Shown here in pieces: positions 17,187-26,876 of a stretch of 64,000 bases of DNA (the stretch's first letter is position 1; each line of letters opens with the position of its first letter). The stretch lies in the NCBI GenBank assembly GCA_019456145.1, contig VRUL01000017.1, forward strand, positions 1 to 64,000. The letters are read 5' to 3'. A program made the translations under genes and the position numbers. The notes beneath the pieces are model-generated. The model was not told the DNA's origin, searched no databases, and was given only the letters and a program-made list of their open reading frames with translations. This DNA comes from Planctomycetota bacterium. GTDB taxonomy: Bacteria; Planctomycetota; Phycisphaerae; Sedimentisphaerales; Anaerobacaceae.

Positions 17187-18521
17187 TCATTTTTTGCCTT
17201 GCTGACTTTTGTTGTAGAATTGATACTTACGCATTATTTTCCGCTGTCTTGCCCAATTTGCTTCGTCCATATTATCTCTGTCCTCTCTTTGTTGCTCAGC
17301 GTATATTTTGAGCTTTTGAGAATCGTACCGGACCGAATTGTCTTTGAGATACGCTTCATTCACGGACAACAGTTCACAAGCCTGCTTCATTTTTCCTTTG
17401 TCCCTTAGTTTCAATGCCAGTTCGTTGCGTTCAGTGGCAATAAGCTCAATCACATCGGCCATCACATCATGATTGGTTTTTCTTTCTATTAGTTCTTCTG
17501 AATTTGAAAAATTCACCTCTACCTGACTGCTGATTCTTTCGGTCGTATGGATTTTAAGATTCGAGTAGCTGACGTTAACCGCAGCTATTTTTCGTTTGTG
17601 CCCCCTGGCGGTTCCGGGCACTTCGAGTTCCAGCATAATGAACTTCTCGTGTTTGCTATAAAGCTGATTGATGAAAACCTCGACATTTTGTCCCTCGATT
17701 CGGCCTTGTCTTCCGAGGAGTCGGATGGGCCTTATACCTCGCGCACATCTGATTTTTATTTGAATCTCCTGGGCCACTACGGAAAGCGCCCGTCCAAATT
17801 CGCTGTCAAAAACACCGGAAAGTTCATTAGCACTTTCAGCAAAGTAATGGCTGCCATCACTTTTATAAGCCAATTGAGTCATCAAATCTTCGTTATAACC
17901 CAGTCCCAGGCCGATAGTTGTTACCGAGATACCATCCTTAATCAAACAAGCTCCGAGCCGACCTAATTCTGTCGGAGTTTGCGGGCCGACATTCGCCAGG
18001 CCGTCCGACAATAAAACCAGCCGATTAACTCGATTGTCGGAAACGAACTTCCTCAGCTCTTTTGCCCCTTTGCTGACGCCGTCGTACAAAGCCGTACTTC
18101 CGCCGGCGCCGATGTCTCTTATCCTGCGGAATATCATTTCCTTGTCCGCAACTTTCGTAGCCGGCACCAAAACATTTACCCTTGAATCATAAGTAACGAC
18201 AGAAATAATATCGTTGCAATTGAGACGGTCGATAGCCATTATCGCTGCATCCTTTGCCTTGGCAATTTTGTCGCCACCCATCGAGCCGGATTTGTCGATT
18301 ACAATTGCGATGTTGACCGGCGCACGATCCTGCCGGGTTGGCAATGTAAAACCTGTCAGCCCTATGCGAAGATAAGCGACCTGCTTTTTATGAGCTAACA
18401 TGACAGGCTGGGCCATTGCTGCATTGAGCCTTAACTGACCGGCAGGCGAAATGTCGGCGAAAACCAAATCTGCCTGCAGTACCCAAAGGCTGAATAGAAT
18501 TGTTTGCATTAACTTTTTCAT
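17187..18521 (-). CDS. Secreted von Willebrand factor A domain protein
   Basis: A 444-residue protein with a Sec signal (about 1-23) and a vWA domain from about 68 to 245 with an intact MIDAS motif DKSGSMG, so it should bind a divalent metal and a protein ligand. After the vWA domain come a beta region and a Lys/Arg-rich helical C-terminus with repeated degradation-like charged segments. It resembles YfbK-type vWA proteins. It forms an operon with the DUF4139 gene, and is divergent from a two-component system. GAAAGGAACTG precedes the ATG. Confidence 0.85.
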   Translation of the reverse strand: MKKLMQTILFSLWVLQADLVFADISPAGQLRLNAAMAQPVMLAHKKQVAYLRIGLTGFTLPTRQDRAPVNIAIVIDKSGSMGGDKIAKAKDAAIMAIDRLNCNDIISVVTYDSRVNVLVPATKVADKEMIFRRIRDIGAGGSTALYDGVSKGAKELRKFVSDNRVNRLVLLSDGLANVGPQTPTELGRLGACLIKDGISVTTIGLGLGYNEDLMTQLAYKSDGSHYFAESANELSGVFDSEFGRALSVVAQEIQIKIRCARGIRPIRLLGRQGRIEGQNVEVFINQLYSKHEKFIMLELEVPGTARGHKRKIAAVNVSYSNLKIHTTERISSQVEVNFSNSEELIERKTNHDVMADVIELIATERNELALKLRDKGKMKQACELLSVNEAYLKDNSVRYDSQKLKIYAEQQREDRDNMDEANWARQRKIMRKYQFYNKSQQGKK

Positions 18522-18620
18522 TTTCAGTTCCTTTCAAAAAGGTTTGTAAAATTGGTTCTCTAACTAAATAAATAATACGACATAGGCGGTTGAGAGTTGA
18601 GTAAATTGGGTGTAAAATAA

Positions 18621-18649
18621 CAGACGAGCTTTTTTACAAAGTATTTACA
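18621..18649 (-). promoter_or_regulatory. Possible ECF-type promoter of the vWA gene
   Basis: On the - strand TGTAAA (18644-18649) and CGTCTG (18621-18626) are 17 bp apart, resembling the TGTAAC-16-CGTCTA elements at 26.4-26.9 kb. It would place the start about 85 bp before the vWA ATG. A single weak match of this kind can be chance. Confidence 0.3.
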
Positions 18650-18692
18650 AACCTTCGGCCCCGATTTGGTCTATAATATAAGTAGGTGACGT

Positions 18693-19391
18693 ATGGAAAA
18701 AAAGGCACATATATTAGTAGTTGAAGATGAGCAGAAAATCCGCTCGGCACTGAGGGATTTTCTGGAGTTTCACGGCTTTGGTGTTAGTGAGGCCGCCGAT
18801 GGTCTCGAAGCGCAGCGGGTTGTGGCTGAGAAGCGGTTTGATTTGATTTTGCTTGACCTGATGCTGCCGAAAATCAGCGGCGAACAGCTATGCACGGGAT
18901 GGCGTCGAGAGGGTATGCAAACTCCTGTGATTATGCTGACGGCCAAGGGTCAGGGAAAAGAAAAAGTAACCGGTCTGAATCTCGGAGCCGATGACTATAT
19001 CACCAAGCCATTTTCGCTCGAAGAGCTGCTGGCCCGGATAAAGGCGGTGCTGAGGCGGACGGACCCCGGCCGGGCTGTCGGGCAAACTTTTAAGTTTGCC
19101 AATTATGATATTGATATTGCGGCGCTGAAAGCCAAACACGGCAGCGAGGAAATAGAAATCAGCAAGCGCGAAGCGGCAATCATACAGTACTTTGCCGCCA
19201 ATCCAAACCGGGTCATCAGCAGGGAAGAACTCTATAAGCAGGTTTGGAACGAGAACATGAGCGAATTAGGCACCAGAACCACGGATATGCACATCGCGAA
19301 ACTGCGGAGCAAAATCGAGAAGAACTCAGCCGACCCGCAGATAATCAAAACCGTTCGCGGGGCCGGCTATAAGTATGAAAATGAACAGTAG
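18693..19391 (+). CDS. OmpR-family response regulator
   Basis: A 232-residue regulator: receiver domain (1-120) with the acidic pair in VVEDEQ, phospho-acceptor Asp in DLILLDLMLPKISGEQ and the conserved Lys in YITKPFSLEEL, then an OmpR/PhoB winged helix (about 135-230, ending in the usual TVRGAGYKYE). It is followed 18 bp later by a histidine kinase gene, its likely partner. The upstream region contains TATAAT at about 18673 but no well-spaced -35. The divergent vWA/DUF4139 operon is a possible target. Confidence 0.93.
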   Translation: MEKKAHILVVEDEQKIRSALRDFLEFHGFGVSEAADGLEAQRVVAEKRFDLILLDLMLPKISGEQLCTGWRREGMQTPVIMLTAKGQGKEKVTGLNLGADDYITKPFSLEELLARIKAVLRRTDPGRAVGQTFKFANYDIDIAALKAKHGSEEIEISKREAAIIQYFAANPNRVISREELYKQVWNENMSELGTRTTDMHIAKLRSKIEKNSADPQIIKTVRGAGYKYENEQ

Positions 19392-19409
19392 CAGGATTAG
19401 TTAAAGCAA

Positions 19410-21458
19410 ATGTACAGGCGACTTATTATATTATCGGTGATAATTCTTTCGGCCCTGTGTGGCTTATCGGTGCTGGGCTACCACGCCGTCGAGAAATGGG
19501 CACAGGGCCTGGAGGGGGCGCGTCTGGGTGAATTTGCCGAGGTAGCCGAGCAAATCAGGCAGGACGTCAAACGCAAACTCGATGAGTTCATGCAGGACGA
19601 ACAGGACCGCCCTTATACCGATTATAATTATTACTATGTACCGGATAACATCGCGCTTAATCAAGCGCGACAGGTGACTCTAATGCGTTCTCCGCTGGCG
19701 GGCCGGTTAGACAACGCATTCGCCTACGGCAACTTTCAAATCGAGTCGAACGGCACTCTCAATACGCCAAATGATGACATAGTGGAAAGGGAAGGGCCAT
19801 CGGTTGAAAATATAAAATTGTTTGCTCAAGTGGGGTTGAACCGCGGAAACATAGAGAGAAATCTTCTTCCTGTGCTAAAAGGTGTGACACCCAGTTCATT
19901 CAAAATAGCCATCAGTAAAGAAATCAATCGTTCACTAATGACTGCATCGGAAACCTATAAAGAAGAACAGGTGGCCAAAGATAACATTCAGAAAAGCAAA
20001 CTTGTGAGGGGTGGAGGATCGAAGGGCCAGCAGGGAAAGGCTTTGCCCATTGAGACTTTGAAGGAGCAGCGACAGAAGACTCGGATTATCGAGCAATCGC
20101 GTCAGCTATTTATAGATAACACTACTGCTAACCAGGTGCTGGTGCAGCAGCGAGCAGTAGATCCCCGTACACGGCAGCAGAATGTGCAGGTGGATGTAAC
20201 ACAATCGAAGGAGGCCGAACAGGTAGAGTACCAGCCGCAGGCAGCTCAAGTGGCGCAGATGGCGGAACAGTCCGTTGGCATGCAGTCGCCTGGGGGGCAA
20301 GACCAAAGTGATACAGTGCAGGTCAAGGTTGGAGGCTTTGAGTCCATAGTTACCGGCGGGGGGAACGCTGAGGAATCCATATTTGGCGGGCAGGTGTTTT
20401 TAGTCAGAAATGTACAAATTGAAGACAAAACTTTTATGCAGGGATTCCAGCTCAATGAAAAGAAGCTCATCGATGAGGTCAAAGAGTCTGCAGTGCGATT
20501 GATGCGCGAAGGTATGAGCTTTGAATTACCTCAAACGGAAAATGGGTCGGCAGAAGATGGGGACGTTGCCTATACGGCAGTATTGGTTTTTGACTTTGGG
20601 GAATTGATATTAAACCTTAGAGAAATCAATCCTGCCTGGATTGGCAGACAAATAAGTCAGTTTCGACATGTGTATTTCGGTATTATTGTAATTGTGCTTT
20701 TGGCGGTGACGCTTGCTCTTGGAAGTTTATGGCTCAGTGCACGGGCGCAGCTCAAATTAGCGCAGAAGAAGGATGATTTTATATCTGCTGTCTCGCACGA
20801 GCTTAGAACTCCGCTTACTTCGATACGGATGTACTCGGAGATGTTAGAGAAAAACTGGGTCAAATCGGAGGACAAGCTCGCCGAATATTACGGGAATATG
20901 CGGCAGGAAAGCGAGCGGTTGAGCAGGCTTATTGAGAACGTGCTTGACTTTTCTCGCATCCAAAAGGGTCGGAAAATATATACGTTCAGTTTGGGCGATA
21001 TTAACCAATGCATTGCAGACGTGGCCGAGATGATGACGCCCTATGCCGCGCAGAACGGCTTTTCGATAAAAACGGAGCTCGGGCAGCTCGGACAAAGTGC
21101 TTTTGACCGGGATGCGGTCACACAGATAGTTGTTAATTTAGTGGACAACGCAATCAAGTATGCACGTAATGCAGAGGACAAGACTATTACGGTGCGAACC
21201 AGAAGCAACAGCCGGTTCATTTTGCTCGAAGTTGAGGATCATGGCCCCGGCGTGCCTCATCGACTAAGACACAAGGTTTTTGAGCAGTTCTACCGCACCG
21301 GGTCAGAAGCTACACGTGAAACAACCGGAACGGGACTGGGTCTTGCGCTCGTGAAGAAATTCGCCCAGGCACACAATGGTTTTGTAGAAATCATCACAGC
21401 CAAGCCAACCGGAGCTATCTTTAGGGTGGCCTTGACCGCACGGATGCAGGAGGCGTAA
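19410..21458 (+). CDS. Sensor histidine kinase with large extracytoplasmic domain
   Basis: A 682-residue kinase. An N-terminal membrane helix (about 3-25) and a second at about 420-440 enclose a sensor domain of nearly 400 residues. The sensor has a Gln-rich, low-complexity middle (about 205-320). The cytoplasmic part has a HisKA domain with H-box SAVSHELRTPLTSI and a HATPase_c domain with N-box NLVDNAIKYA, DHGPGVP and GTGLGLALVK. All catalytic motifs are intact. There is no HAMP domain. It pairs with the response regulator 18 bp upstream. The signal is unknown. Confidence 0.92.
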   Translation: MYRRLIILSVIILSALCGLSVLGYHAVEKWAQGLEGARLGEFAEVAEQIRQDVKRKLDEFMQDEQDRPYTDYNYYYVPDNIALNQARQVTLMRSPLAGRLDNAFAYGNFQIESNGTLNTPNDDIVEREGPSVENIKLFAQVGLNRGNIERNLLPVLKGVTPSSFKIAISKEINRSLMTASETYKEEQVAKDNIQKSKLVRGGGSKGQQGKALPIETLKEQRQKTRIIEQSRQLFIDNTTANQVLVQQRAVDPRTRQQNVQVDVTQSKEAEQVEYQPQAAQVAQMAEQSVGMQSPGGQDQSDTVQVKVGGFESIVTGGGNAEESIFGGQVFLVRNVQIEDKTFMQGFQLNEKKLIDEVKESAVRLMREGMSFELPQTENGSAEDGDVAYTAVLVFDFGELILNLREINPAWIGRQISQFRHVYFGIIVIVLLAVTLALGSLWLSARAQLKLAQKKDDFISAVSHELRTPLTSIRMYSEMLEKNWVKSEDKLAEYYGNMRQESERLSRLIENVLDFSRIQKGRKIYTFSLGDINQCIADVAEMMTPYAAQNGFSIKTELGQLGQSAFDRDAVTQIVVNLVDNAIKYARNAEDKTITVRTRSNSRFILLEVEDHGPGVPHRLRHKVFEQFYRTGSEATRETTGTGLGLALVKKFAQAHNGFVEIITAKPTGAIFRVALTARMQEA

Positions 21459-21506
21459 AGAGGTTGCCGGGACGGTTTAAAAAGTAACTCCACTGTGTTT
21501 GCGCGT

Positions 21507-22061
21507 TTAACTTTTGGTTTTTTTCCGGCTTTTCTCTTTGGCTGGTCCGAAACATATAAACGAAATAAGGATTAAACCGGCGCCTGCAAAAAAAAGCATT
21601 GTTCGTCGGCGGGATTCCCTGCAGCGGGTAAGCCACCGGGGCAGGGTGGTCTCGGCAGGGTCGTCGCTCGTTTCTTCTTTCAAGGCTTTTTGGGCGGCGG
21701 CTAATTGCTCGGCTGTTGCTTTCGGGTAAATAGTGTTTGCATCGTCAGGTTCTTTGCCGAGCGTAACAAGGGCGATGCGTTTGATAAGATTGGGGTCGTC
21801 TCTTAGCTGCTGAAGCAGTGCGTCGTAGTCGGAGTTCAGGGATTTAAGCTGATTTGATAATTCCTTCTCTGCCTTCAGCAGCCTTTTGTTATGATAATAT
21901 TGAAGCAAATCGGCACAGAGTATAGAGCCGCTCAGTGCTGCTGCGCCGATGCTGAAAAAGACAACAAACAAGAACACTCGGATGATATTCTGCCTTCGCA
22001 ATTTCGTATCTCGTAGTTCGCGGATGCCTTTATGCGTAAATGAGTTGATGTCTTTGCTCAT
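21507..22061 (-). CDS. Hypothetical two-span membrane protein with coiled coil
   Basis: A 184-residue protein with membrane helices at about 25-50 and 155-175 and between them a charged coiled-coil (HNKRLLKAEKELSNQLKSLN) and a short linker. The first helix followed by a coiled coil resembles FtsB/DivIC-type septum proteins, but a second membrane span is not typical. It lies 31 bp downstream of enolase on the same strand and is probably cotranscribed with it. Function unknown. Confidence 0.7.
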   Translation of the reverse strand: MSKDINSFTHKGIRELRDTKLRRQNIIRVFLFVVFFSIGAAALSGSILCADLLQYYHNKRLLKAEKELSNQLKSLNSDYDALLQQLRDDPNLIKRIALVTLGKEPDDANTIYPKATAEQLAAAQKALKEETSDDPAETTLPRWLTRCRESRRRTMLFFAGAGLILISFICFGPAKEKSRKKTKS

Positions 22062-22092
22062 TTACTCGTCTGCTCATTCACATATTCACGTT

Positions 22093-23406
<1,314 letters not shown>

Positions 23407-23433
23407 TTATTCGTAATTCGTTATTTTTGGTGA

Positions 23434-23462
23434 AGAATACCGATTCTTACCTGCTCCGTCAA
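23434..23462 (-). promoter_or_regulatory. Promoter of eno
   Basis: On the - strand TTGACG (23457-23462) and TATTCT (23434-23439) are 17 bp apart, placing the start about 40 bp before the eno ATG. Confidence 0.5.
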
Positions 23463-23565
23463 GACCTGGTTACAGAGTTACCCCGATTATTATATCCCGA
23501 AAAAGATTTTCTTGTCGCATTTTTGCTTCCGATTCGCTCTTAATAGTAGAAGCGCTTCGAATTCA

Positions 23566-24108
23566 ATGTGGAGACCTTGCAAGGTGCAGTCAGATGCTGA
23601 ATTAGTAAACGCTGTTTTAGGTGGCGACAAGCAGGCTTTTGAAGTGCTTGTCAAGCGTTACGAGCGCCCGGCCCGTGCCGTTGCGCTGGATGTCTTGGGC
23701 GATTATCATTTGGCTTCGGACGTATCGCAGGATGCTTTTGTAACTGCTTATGAGAATCTGCCCCGACTGCGAAAGCCTGTGGCTTTCGGGCCCTGGCTGA
23801 TGAAAATCACTCGGCGACGTGCGCTTGATTGGGTTCGCCGAAAACGAGATGAAGCTCCTTTGGAATCGGTTGTTCCACCGACGATTCACAATCCAGATGG
23901 TCAGCTTGATGAAGAAAAACAGTGGCTTTTAGCTGCTGTTGTGAAGCTGCATAAAGGCGAAAAACAGGTTGTAATGCTTCGATATTTTGCCGGCCACAGC
24001 GTTAAAGATGTCGCTGAGATACTCAGCCGAAGCGTTGGTACCGTAACCAAACAGCTATCGCGGGCACACAGACGTCTGCGAAAAATATTAGAGAGGTCAG
24101 AAAAATGA
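23566..24108 (+). CDS. ECF-type RNA polymerase sigma factor
   Basis: About 180 residues with sigma-70 region 2 (ELVNAVLGGDKQAFEVLVKR to DVSQDAFVTAYENL) and region 4 (LRYFAGHSVKDVAEILSRSV, then TKQLSRAHRRLRK). No region 1 or 3, so it is an ECF factor. The start is uncertain: ATG 23566 fits the domain border but lacks a ribosome binding site; GTG 23584 is an alternative and a TTG at 23512 is also in frame. Its stop overlaps the start of the next gene (ATGA), which encodes a membrane-anchored partner. Three ECF-type promoters lie 2.3 kb downstream. Confidence 0.9.
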   Translation: MWRPCKVQSDAELVNAVLGGDKQAFEVLVKRYERPARAVALDVLGDYHLASDVSQDAFVTAYENLPRLRKPVAFGPWLMKITRRRALDWVRRKRDEAPLESVVPPTIHNPDGQLDEEKQWLLAAVVKLHKGEKQVVMLRYFAGHSVKDVAEILSRSVGTVTKQLSRAHRRLRKILERSEK

Positions 24109-26219
24109 CCGACAAAGAAACCATCGAAGAAATATTGAAAAAGTTAGGCCAGGCAATAGGCACTGATGACTCGATTGCCAGGAATGTAATGAGCCGCATT
24201 AACACTGCGACATTTTGCGAATCTGACAGAATTAACAAATTGAAGAAGAAACTAATTATCGGGAGATTACTTACGAATCGGCTTACAAAATTTGCCGCAG
24301 CGGCAGCGATAGTTATAGTGGTGCTTGTCTGCATACATCGCTTCGGCGACACAATCCACGGGACAAACCTTGCATTTGGCGAGGTACTCGAAAATTTGGC
24401 ACGTGTGCAAACACTGCACGCAAGATTGATTACAAATAGTAAAGAAGCTGAAGTCTGGGCCAAAAGACCAAATATGCTCCGATTTGATTATACCGATGGC
24501 AAATATGAGATATCAAACGGACCAACAATTTGGGTTGTTGACGTTAAAAACAACAAAGCAACACAAAAACCATCCTGGTATTACAAAGATGCACAACGCC
24601 GAGGTATAGATGTATTGGACACTCTGGTCAGTATGAAGTACACAGACAACTTCTCCGGCTTTTTTTCCGAAGGCCCGACAAGGCAAATAAAGAAGAATAA
24701 TAATAAATTGTATGATGTGTATCAAATGAAGTTTGATGAGTACGGGGATAGAATTGAGTTTGAGGCCCTGGTGGATTCCGAAATGCATCTTATTGAATCG
24801 ATGAAAATTGAAATATACGAAGCCGCTAAACTCTTACAATCCTTCGAACTGTCCATACTGGATTATGATGAGCCAATACCTGATAGCATGTTTGTCTTCG
24901 AACCAAGTGAGGGTATGCAAATCGTCGTCAAAGAGCCTGATGATTCTGAATCGATGCCAATGCAAACCGAAGGCTCAACACTTTCAGGTCGAATCATCTG
25001 GGCAAGCAGTCGCAAACCGGTCACCGGAGCACGCCTGACATTTTGGGGTGGGCGAATCGAAAGAACTCCCGAAGGCAAGAGCAAACATAAGTACTTCGTC
25101 CGGGCTGAGACCAACCGTAACGGTGATTGGCAGATAACCGGAGCTCCTGCCGGTGGAATAAGTATGTCGGTTCGTAGCTGGGAATTTGAGTGGCCGGCTG
25201 TGCCAATTTTCACCACCAACGTTGATTCACCTCTGCATCCGAGAATTGTAGTTGACGGCCAAAGTGAATATAGCGGCCTGAATTTCAAAGTCTATAAACC
25301 TAAAGACCTGTATGCCAGAATTACAGTAGATGTTACCGATGAGGACGGACACCCAATAGAAGGAGCATCCGGTCATTTGCAATATGCCGAAACATGGGAT
25401 ATGCATCAACATGTCGATGCTATCCCCAGAAAACGTCAATTCTCAGGCCCCGATGGTAAATTCGACAACGCAAACATCTGGCCCTCCATTCGCCCGGTGA
25501 AGTTGAGCGTTGGTCCAAGTGATAGTAATTGTCCTTACCCCATCAGAAGCGTCTTTACTGAACCGTTCATTATTCAGCCAAAGCAATGTTACCACTTCGA
25601 TATAGTTTTGCCCTATAAGCGTGAAATGACCGTGAAAGTAGTTGATTCTGACTATAAACCGCTTGAAGGTGTTTCTGTTTCAATTCTCGACCAACATGCT
25701 GCACCGTTTTTTCCATTGTTGGGAAGAGATTCGGAGATGCTATTCACGGATTCGGATGGCCTGGTTGATGTCTCCGGAATGTTTCCGGGCGAGGACATTA
25801 TTATTGCTCTAAAGCGTTTGGATTCTCAACAGCCGTACCCCAGAAAGCCGTTGGCTTTTGCCTGTGTTCCTGCGACGGCTCCGCTGAATCGTGAAAAGCA
25901 CATTGTTGAGGTCATATTTGATGACCGTCCGATTATTGTCCAGGGAAGTCTTGCTCTTGATTATATGGTAGATTCTGCATTGGTCTTTGTTAGGGTGACA
26001 GGTGAGCCTGGTGATAAATCGTCCATGATGGTACTACGAACCAAAGTTGATGAAAACGGCAAGTTCATCCTCCAAGGTGTCCCCGCAGGGAAAATCAGAA
26101 TATGCTGTTCGTATCGTATCGGCCAAAACAGCAGGAGAGACGAAGGAACCATAACAACCGAGCCAGGAAATAGCTACACAGTAAAATTTAACGAGCAAGG
26201 CCTACAACTTATTAAATAG
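24105..26219 (+). CDS. Membrane-anchored protein cotranscribed with the sigma factor (putative anti-sigma/carrier with Ig-like repeats)
   Basis: A 704-residue protein. Residues 1-60 are a charged cytoplasmic-type segment, 63-79 a membrane helix (FAAAAAIVIVVLVCI), about 90-290 an extracytoplasmic LolA-like beta region, and from about 295 on several carboxypeptidase-regulatory/Ig-like modules (for example GRIIWASSRKPVTGARLTF and MTVKVVDSDYKPLEGVSV). The start overlaps the sigma gene by four bases, so translation is coupled. By position and topology the N-terminal tail may hold the sigma factor, with the outer part sensing the envelope. No zinc anti-sigma HxxxCxxC motif is seen, so the anti-sigma role is inferred only. 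Confidence 0.75.
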   Translation: MTDKETIEEILKKLGQAIGTDDSIARNVMSRINTATFCESDRINKLKKKLIIGRLLTNRLTKFAAAAAIVIVVLVCIHRFGDTIHGTNLAFGEVLENLARVQTLHARLITNSKEAEVWAKRPNMLRFDYTDGKYEISNGPTIWVVDVKNNKATQKPSWYYKDAQRRGIDVLDTLVSMKYTDNFSGFFSEGPTRQIKKNNNKLYDVYQMKFDEYGDRIEFEALVDSEMHLIESMKIEIYEAAKLLQSFELSILDYDEPIPDSMFVFEPSEGMQIVVKEPDDSESMPMQTEGSTLSGRIIWASSRKPVTGARLTFWGGRIERTPEGKSKHKYFVRAETNRNGDWQITGAPAGGISMSVRSWEFEWPAVPIFTTNVDSPLHPRIVVDGQSEYSGLNFKVYKPKDLYARITVDVTDEDGHPIEGASGHLQYAETWDMHQHVDAIPRKRQFSGPDGKFDNANIWPSIRPVKLSVGPSDSNCPYPIRSVFTEPFIIQPKQCYHFDIVLPYKREMTVKVVDSDYKPLEGVSVSILDQHAAPFFPLLGRDSEMLFTDSDGLVDVSGMFPGEDIIIALKRLDSQQPYPRKPLAFACVPATAPLNREKHIVEVIFDDRPIIVQGSLALDYMVDSALVFVRVTGEPGDKSSMMVLRTKVDENGKFILQGVPAGKIRICCSYRIGQNSRRDEGTITTEPGNSYTVKFNEQGLQLIK

Positions 26220-26284
26220 AAGGCAAATCCCTAAGATGTCTTTCAGGCTGCTCAAACATTACCCAAACGAAGGCCAGGCTTATT

Positions 26285-26324
26285 CCTTCGACATTGCTCA
26301 GGCCTGTCCTGAACGTAATGAAGG
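26285..26324. repeat. 40-bp palindromic element
   Basis: CCTTCgacATTgCTCAGG and, after a short spacer, its near-complement CCTGaacgtAATGAAGG. This resembles the widespread CCTTCGAC...GTCGAAGG type of intergenic palindrome found in many genomes. It lies between the sigma operon and the first small-RNA unit and may terminate or trim the operon message. Confidence 0.5.
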
Positions 26325-26397
26325 GATGAATTGGCTGGCTTTTTTGTGCTGGAATCGGCGATTTTAGGAAGTTTTACACAAATTTTACAAAAAACTT

Positions 26398-26425
26398 TGT
26401 AACTTTTTGGGTTCAGTTACGTCTA
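26398..26425 (+). promoter_or_regulatory. ECF-type promoter, array unit 1
   Basis: TGTAAC (26398-26403), 16-bp spacer starting TTTTTGGG, CGTCTA (26420-26425). The pattern matches promoters used by many ECF sigma factors. Upstream lies a conserved T/A-rich block shared with units 2 and 3. Confidence 0.65.
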
Positions 26426-26431
26426 TATATA

Positions 26432-26558
26432 TGCGGGAGTAAGAGGCCGCCCTCACACGGTAGTTTTGTAAAAGGAACTATTCTGTCAGTGCAGGTGGCA
26501 CTTGATCTCCTGCATGATACTCCTTCAATTGGCCGATCCCTTGGGATCGGCCTCTTTT
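26432..26558 (+). ncRNA. Putative small RNA, array unit 1
   Basis: Predicted transcript of about 127 nt from the ECF-type promoter to a perfect GGCCGATC/GATCGGCC terminator followed by TCTTTT (26531-26558). It holds a TGCAGG/CCTGCA stem (26490-26514), and its 5' GGAGTA (26436-26441) can pair with TACTCC (26518-26523), closing the molecule. No ORF of more than a few codons has a ribosome binding site. The last 45 nt before the terminator are nearly identical to those of unit 2. Confidence 0.6.
26531..26558 (+). terminator. Intrinsic terminator of array unit 1
   Basis: Perfect 8-10 bp GC-rich stem GGCCGATCCC/GGGATCGGCC with a tiny loop and TCTTTT tail. Confidence 0.8.
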
Positions 26559-26619
26559 GTGCTGGAGGGGGCAGAATCGCCATGTTTACGAAGTTTTATA
26601 CAAATTTTTCAAAAAACCT

Positions 26620-26647
26620 TGTAACTTTTTGGGCTCTGTTATGCCTA
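26620..26647 (+). promoter_or_regulatory. ECF-type promoter, array unit 2
   Basis: TGTAAC (26620-26625), 16-bp spacer beginning TTTTTGGG, TGCCTA (26642-26647). The -10 differs from units 1 and 3 at two positions. It lies 222 bp after the unit 1 element. Confidence 0.6.
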
Positions 26648-26653
26648 CTATTA

Positions 26654-26782
26654 ATAGAAACAGGAGTACCAGGTCGCTCTCACAGGGTAGTGTGGGGAAA
26701 AAGGGATCTGTGAGGGAAAGTGGCTCTTGAATTCCTGCATGATACTCCTTCAATTGGCCGATCCGTATGGGTCGGCCTTTTT
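26654..26782 (+). ncRNA. Putative small RNA, array unit 2
   Basis: Predicted transcript of about 129 nt ending in the GGCCGATCC/GGGTCGGCC terminator with T5 (26756-26782). A CTCACAG/CTGTGAG stem (26679-26714) forms the body, and GGAGTA (26663-26668) can pair with TACTCC (26743-26748) as in unit 1. Shares a nearly identical 3' module with unit 1 while the 5' half has diverged. A 29-codon ORF in this unit would start inside the -10 element, so it is not expected to be translated. Confidence 0.6.
26756..26782 (+). terminator. Intrinsic terminator of array unit 2
   Basis: GGCCGATCC pairs with GGGTCGGCC (one G-U) and is followed by five T residues. Confidence 0.8.
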
Positions 26783-26842
26783 AAACTGGAGGTGCAAAAA
26801 CGATATTTTTAAGAAGTTTTACACAAATTTTACAAAAAACTT

Positions 26843-26870
26843 TGTAACTTTTTGGGCTCTATTGCGTCTA
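26843..26870 (+). promoter_or_regulatory. ECF-type promoter, array unit 3
   Basis: TGTAAC (26843-26848), 16-bp spacer beginning TTTTTGGG, CGTCTA (26865-26870), 223 bp after the unit 2 element. Confidence 0.65.
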
Positions 26871-26876
26871 TAGATA

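Noticed and set aside
23512..23565. N-terminal extension of the ECF sigma factor from a TTG
   Set aside because: The extension does not fit region 2 borders and has no ribosome binding site.
26489..26713. 74-codon frame across array units 1 and 2
   Set aside because: It runs through a terminator and a promoter and has no ribosome binding site; the repeat structure explains the sequence better.
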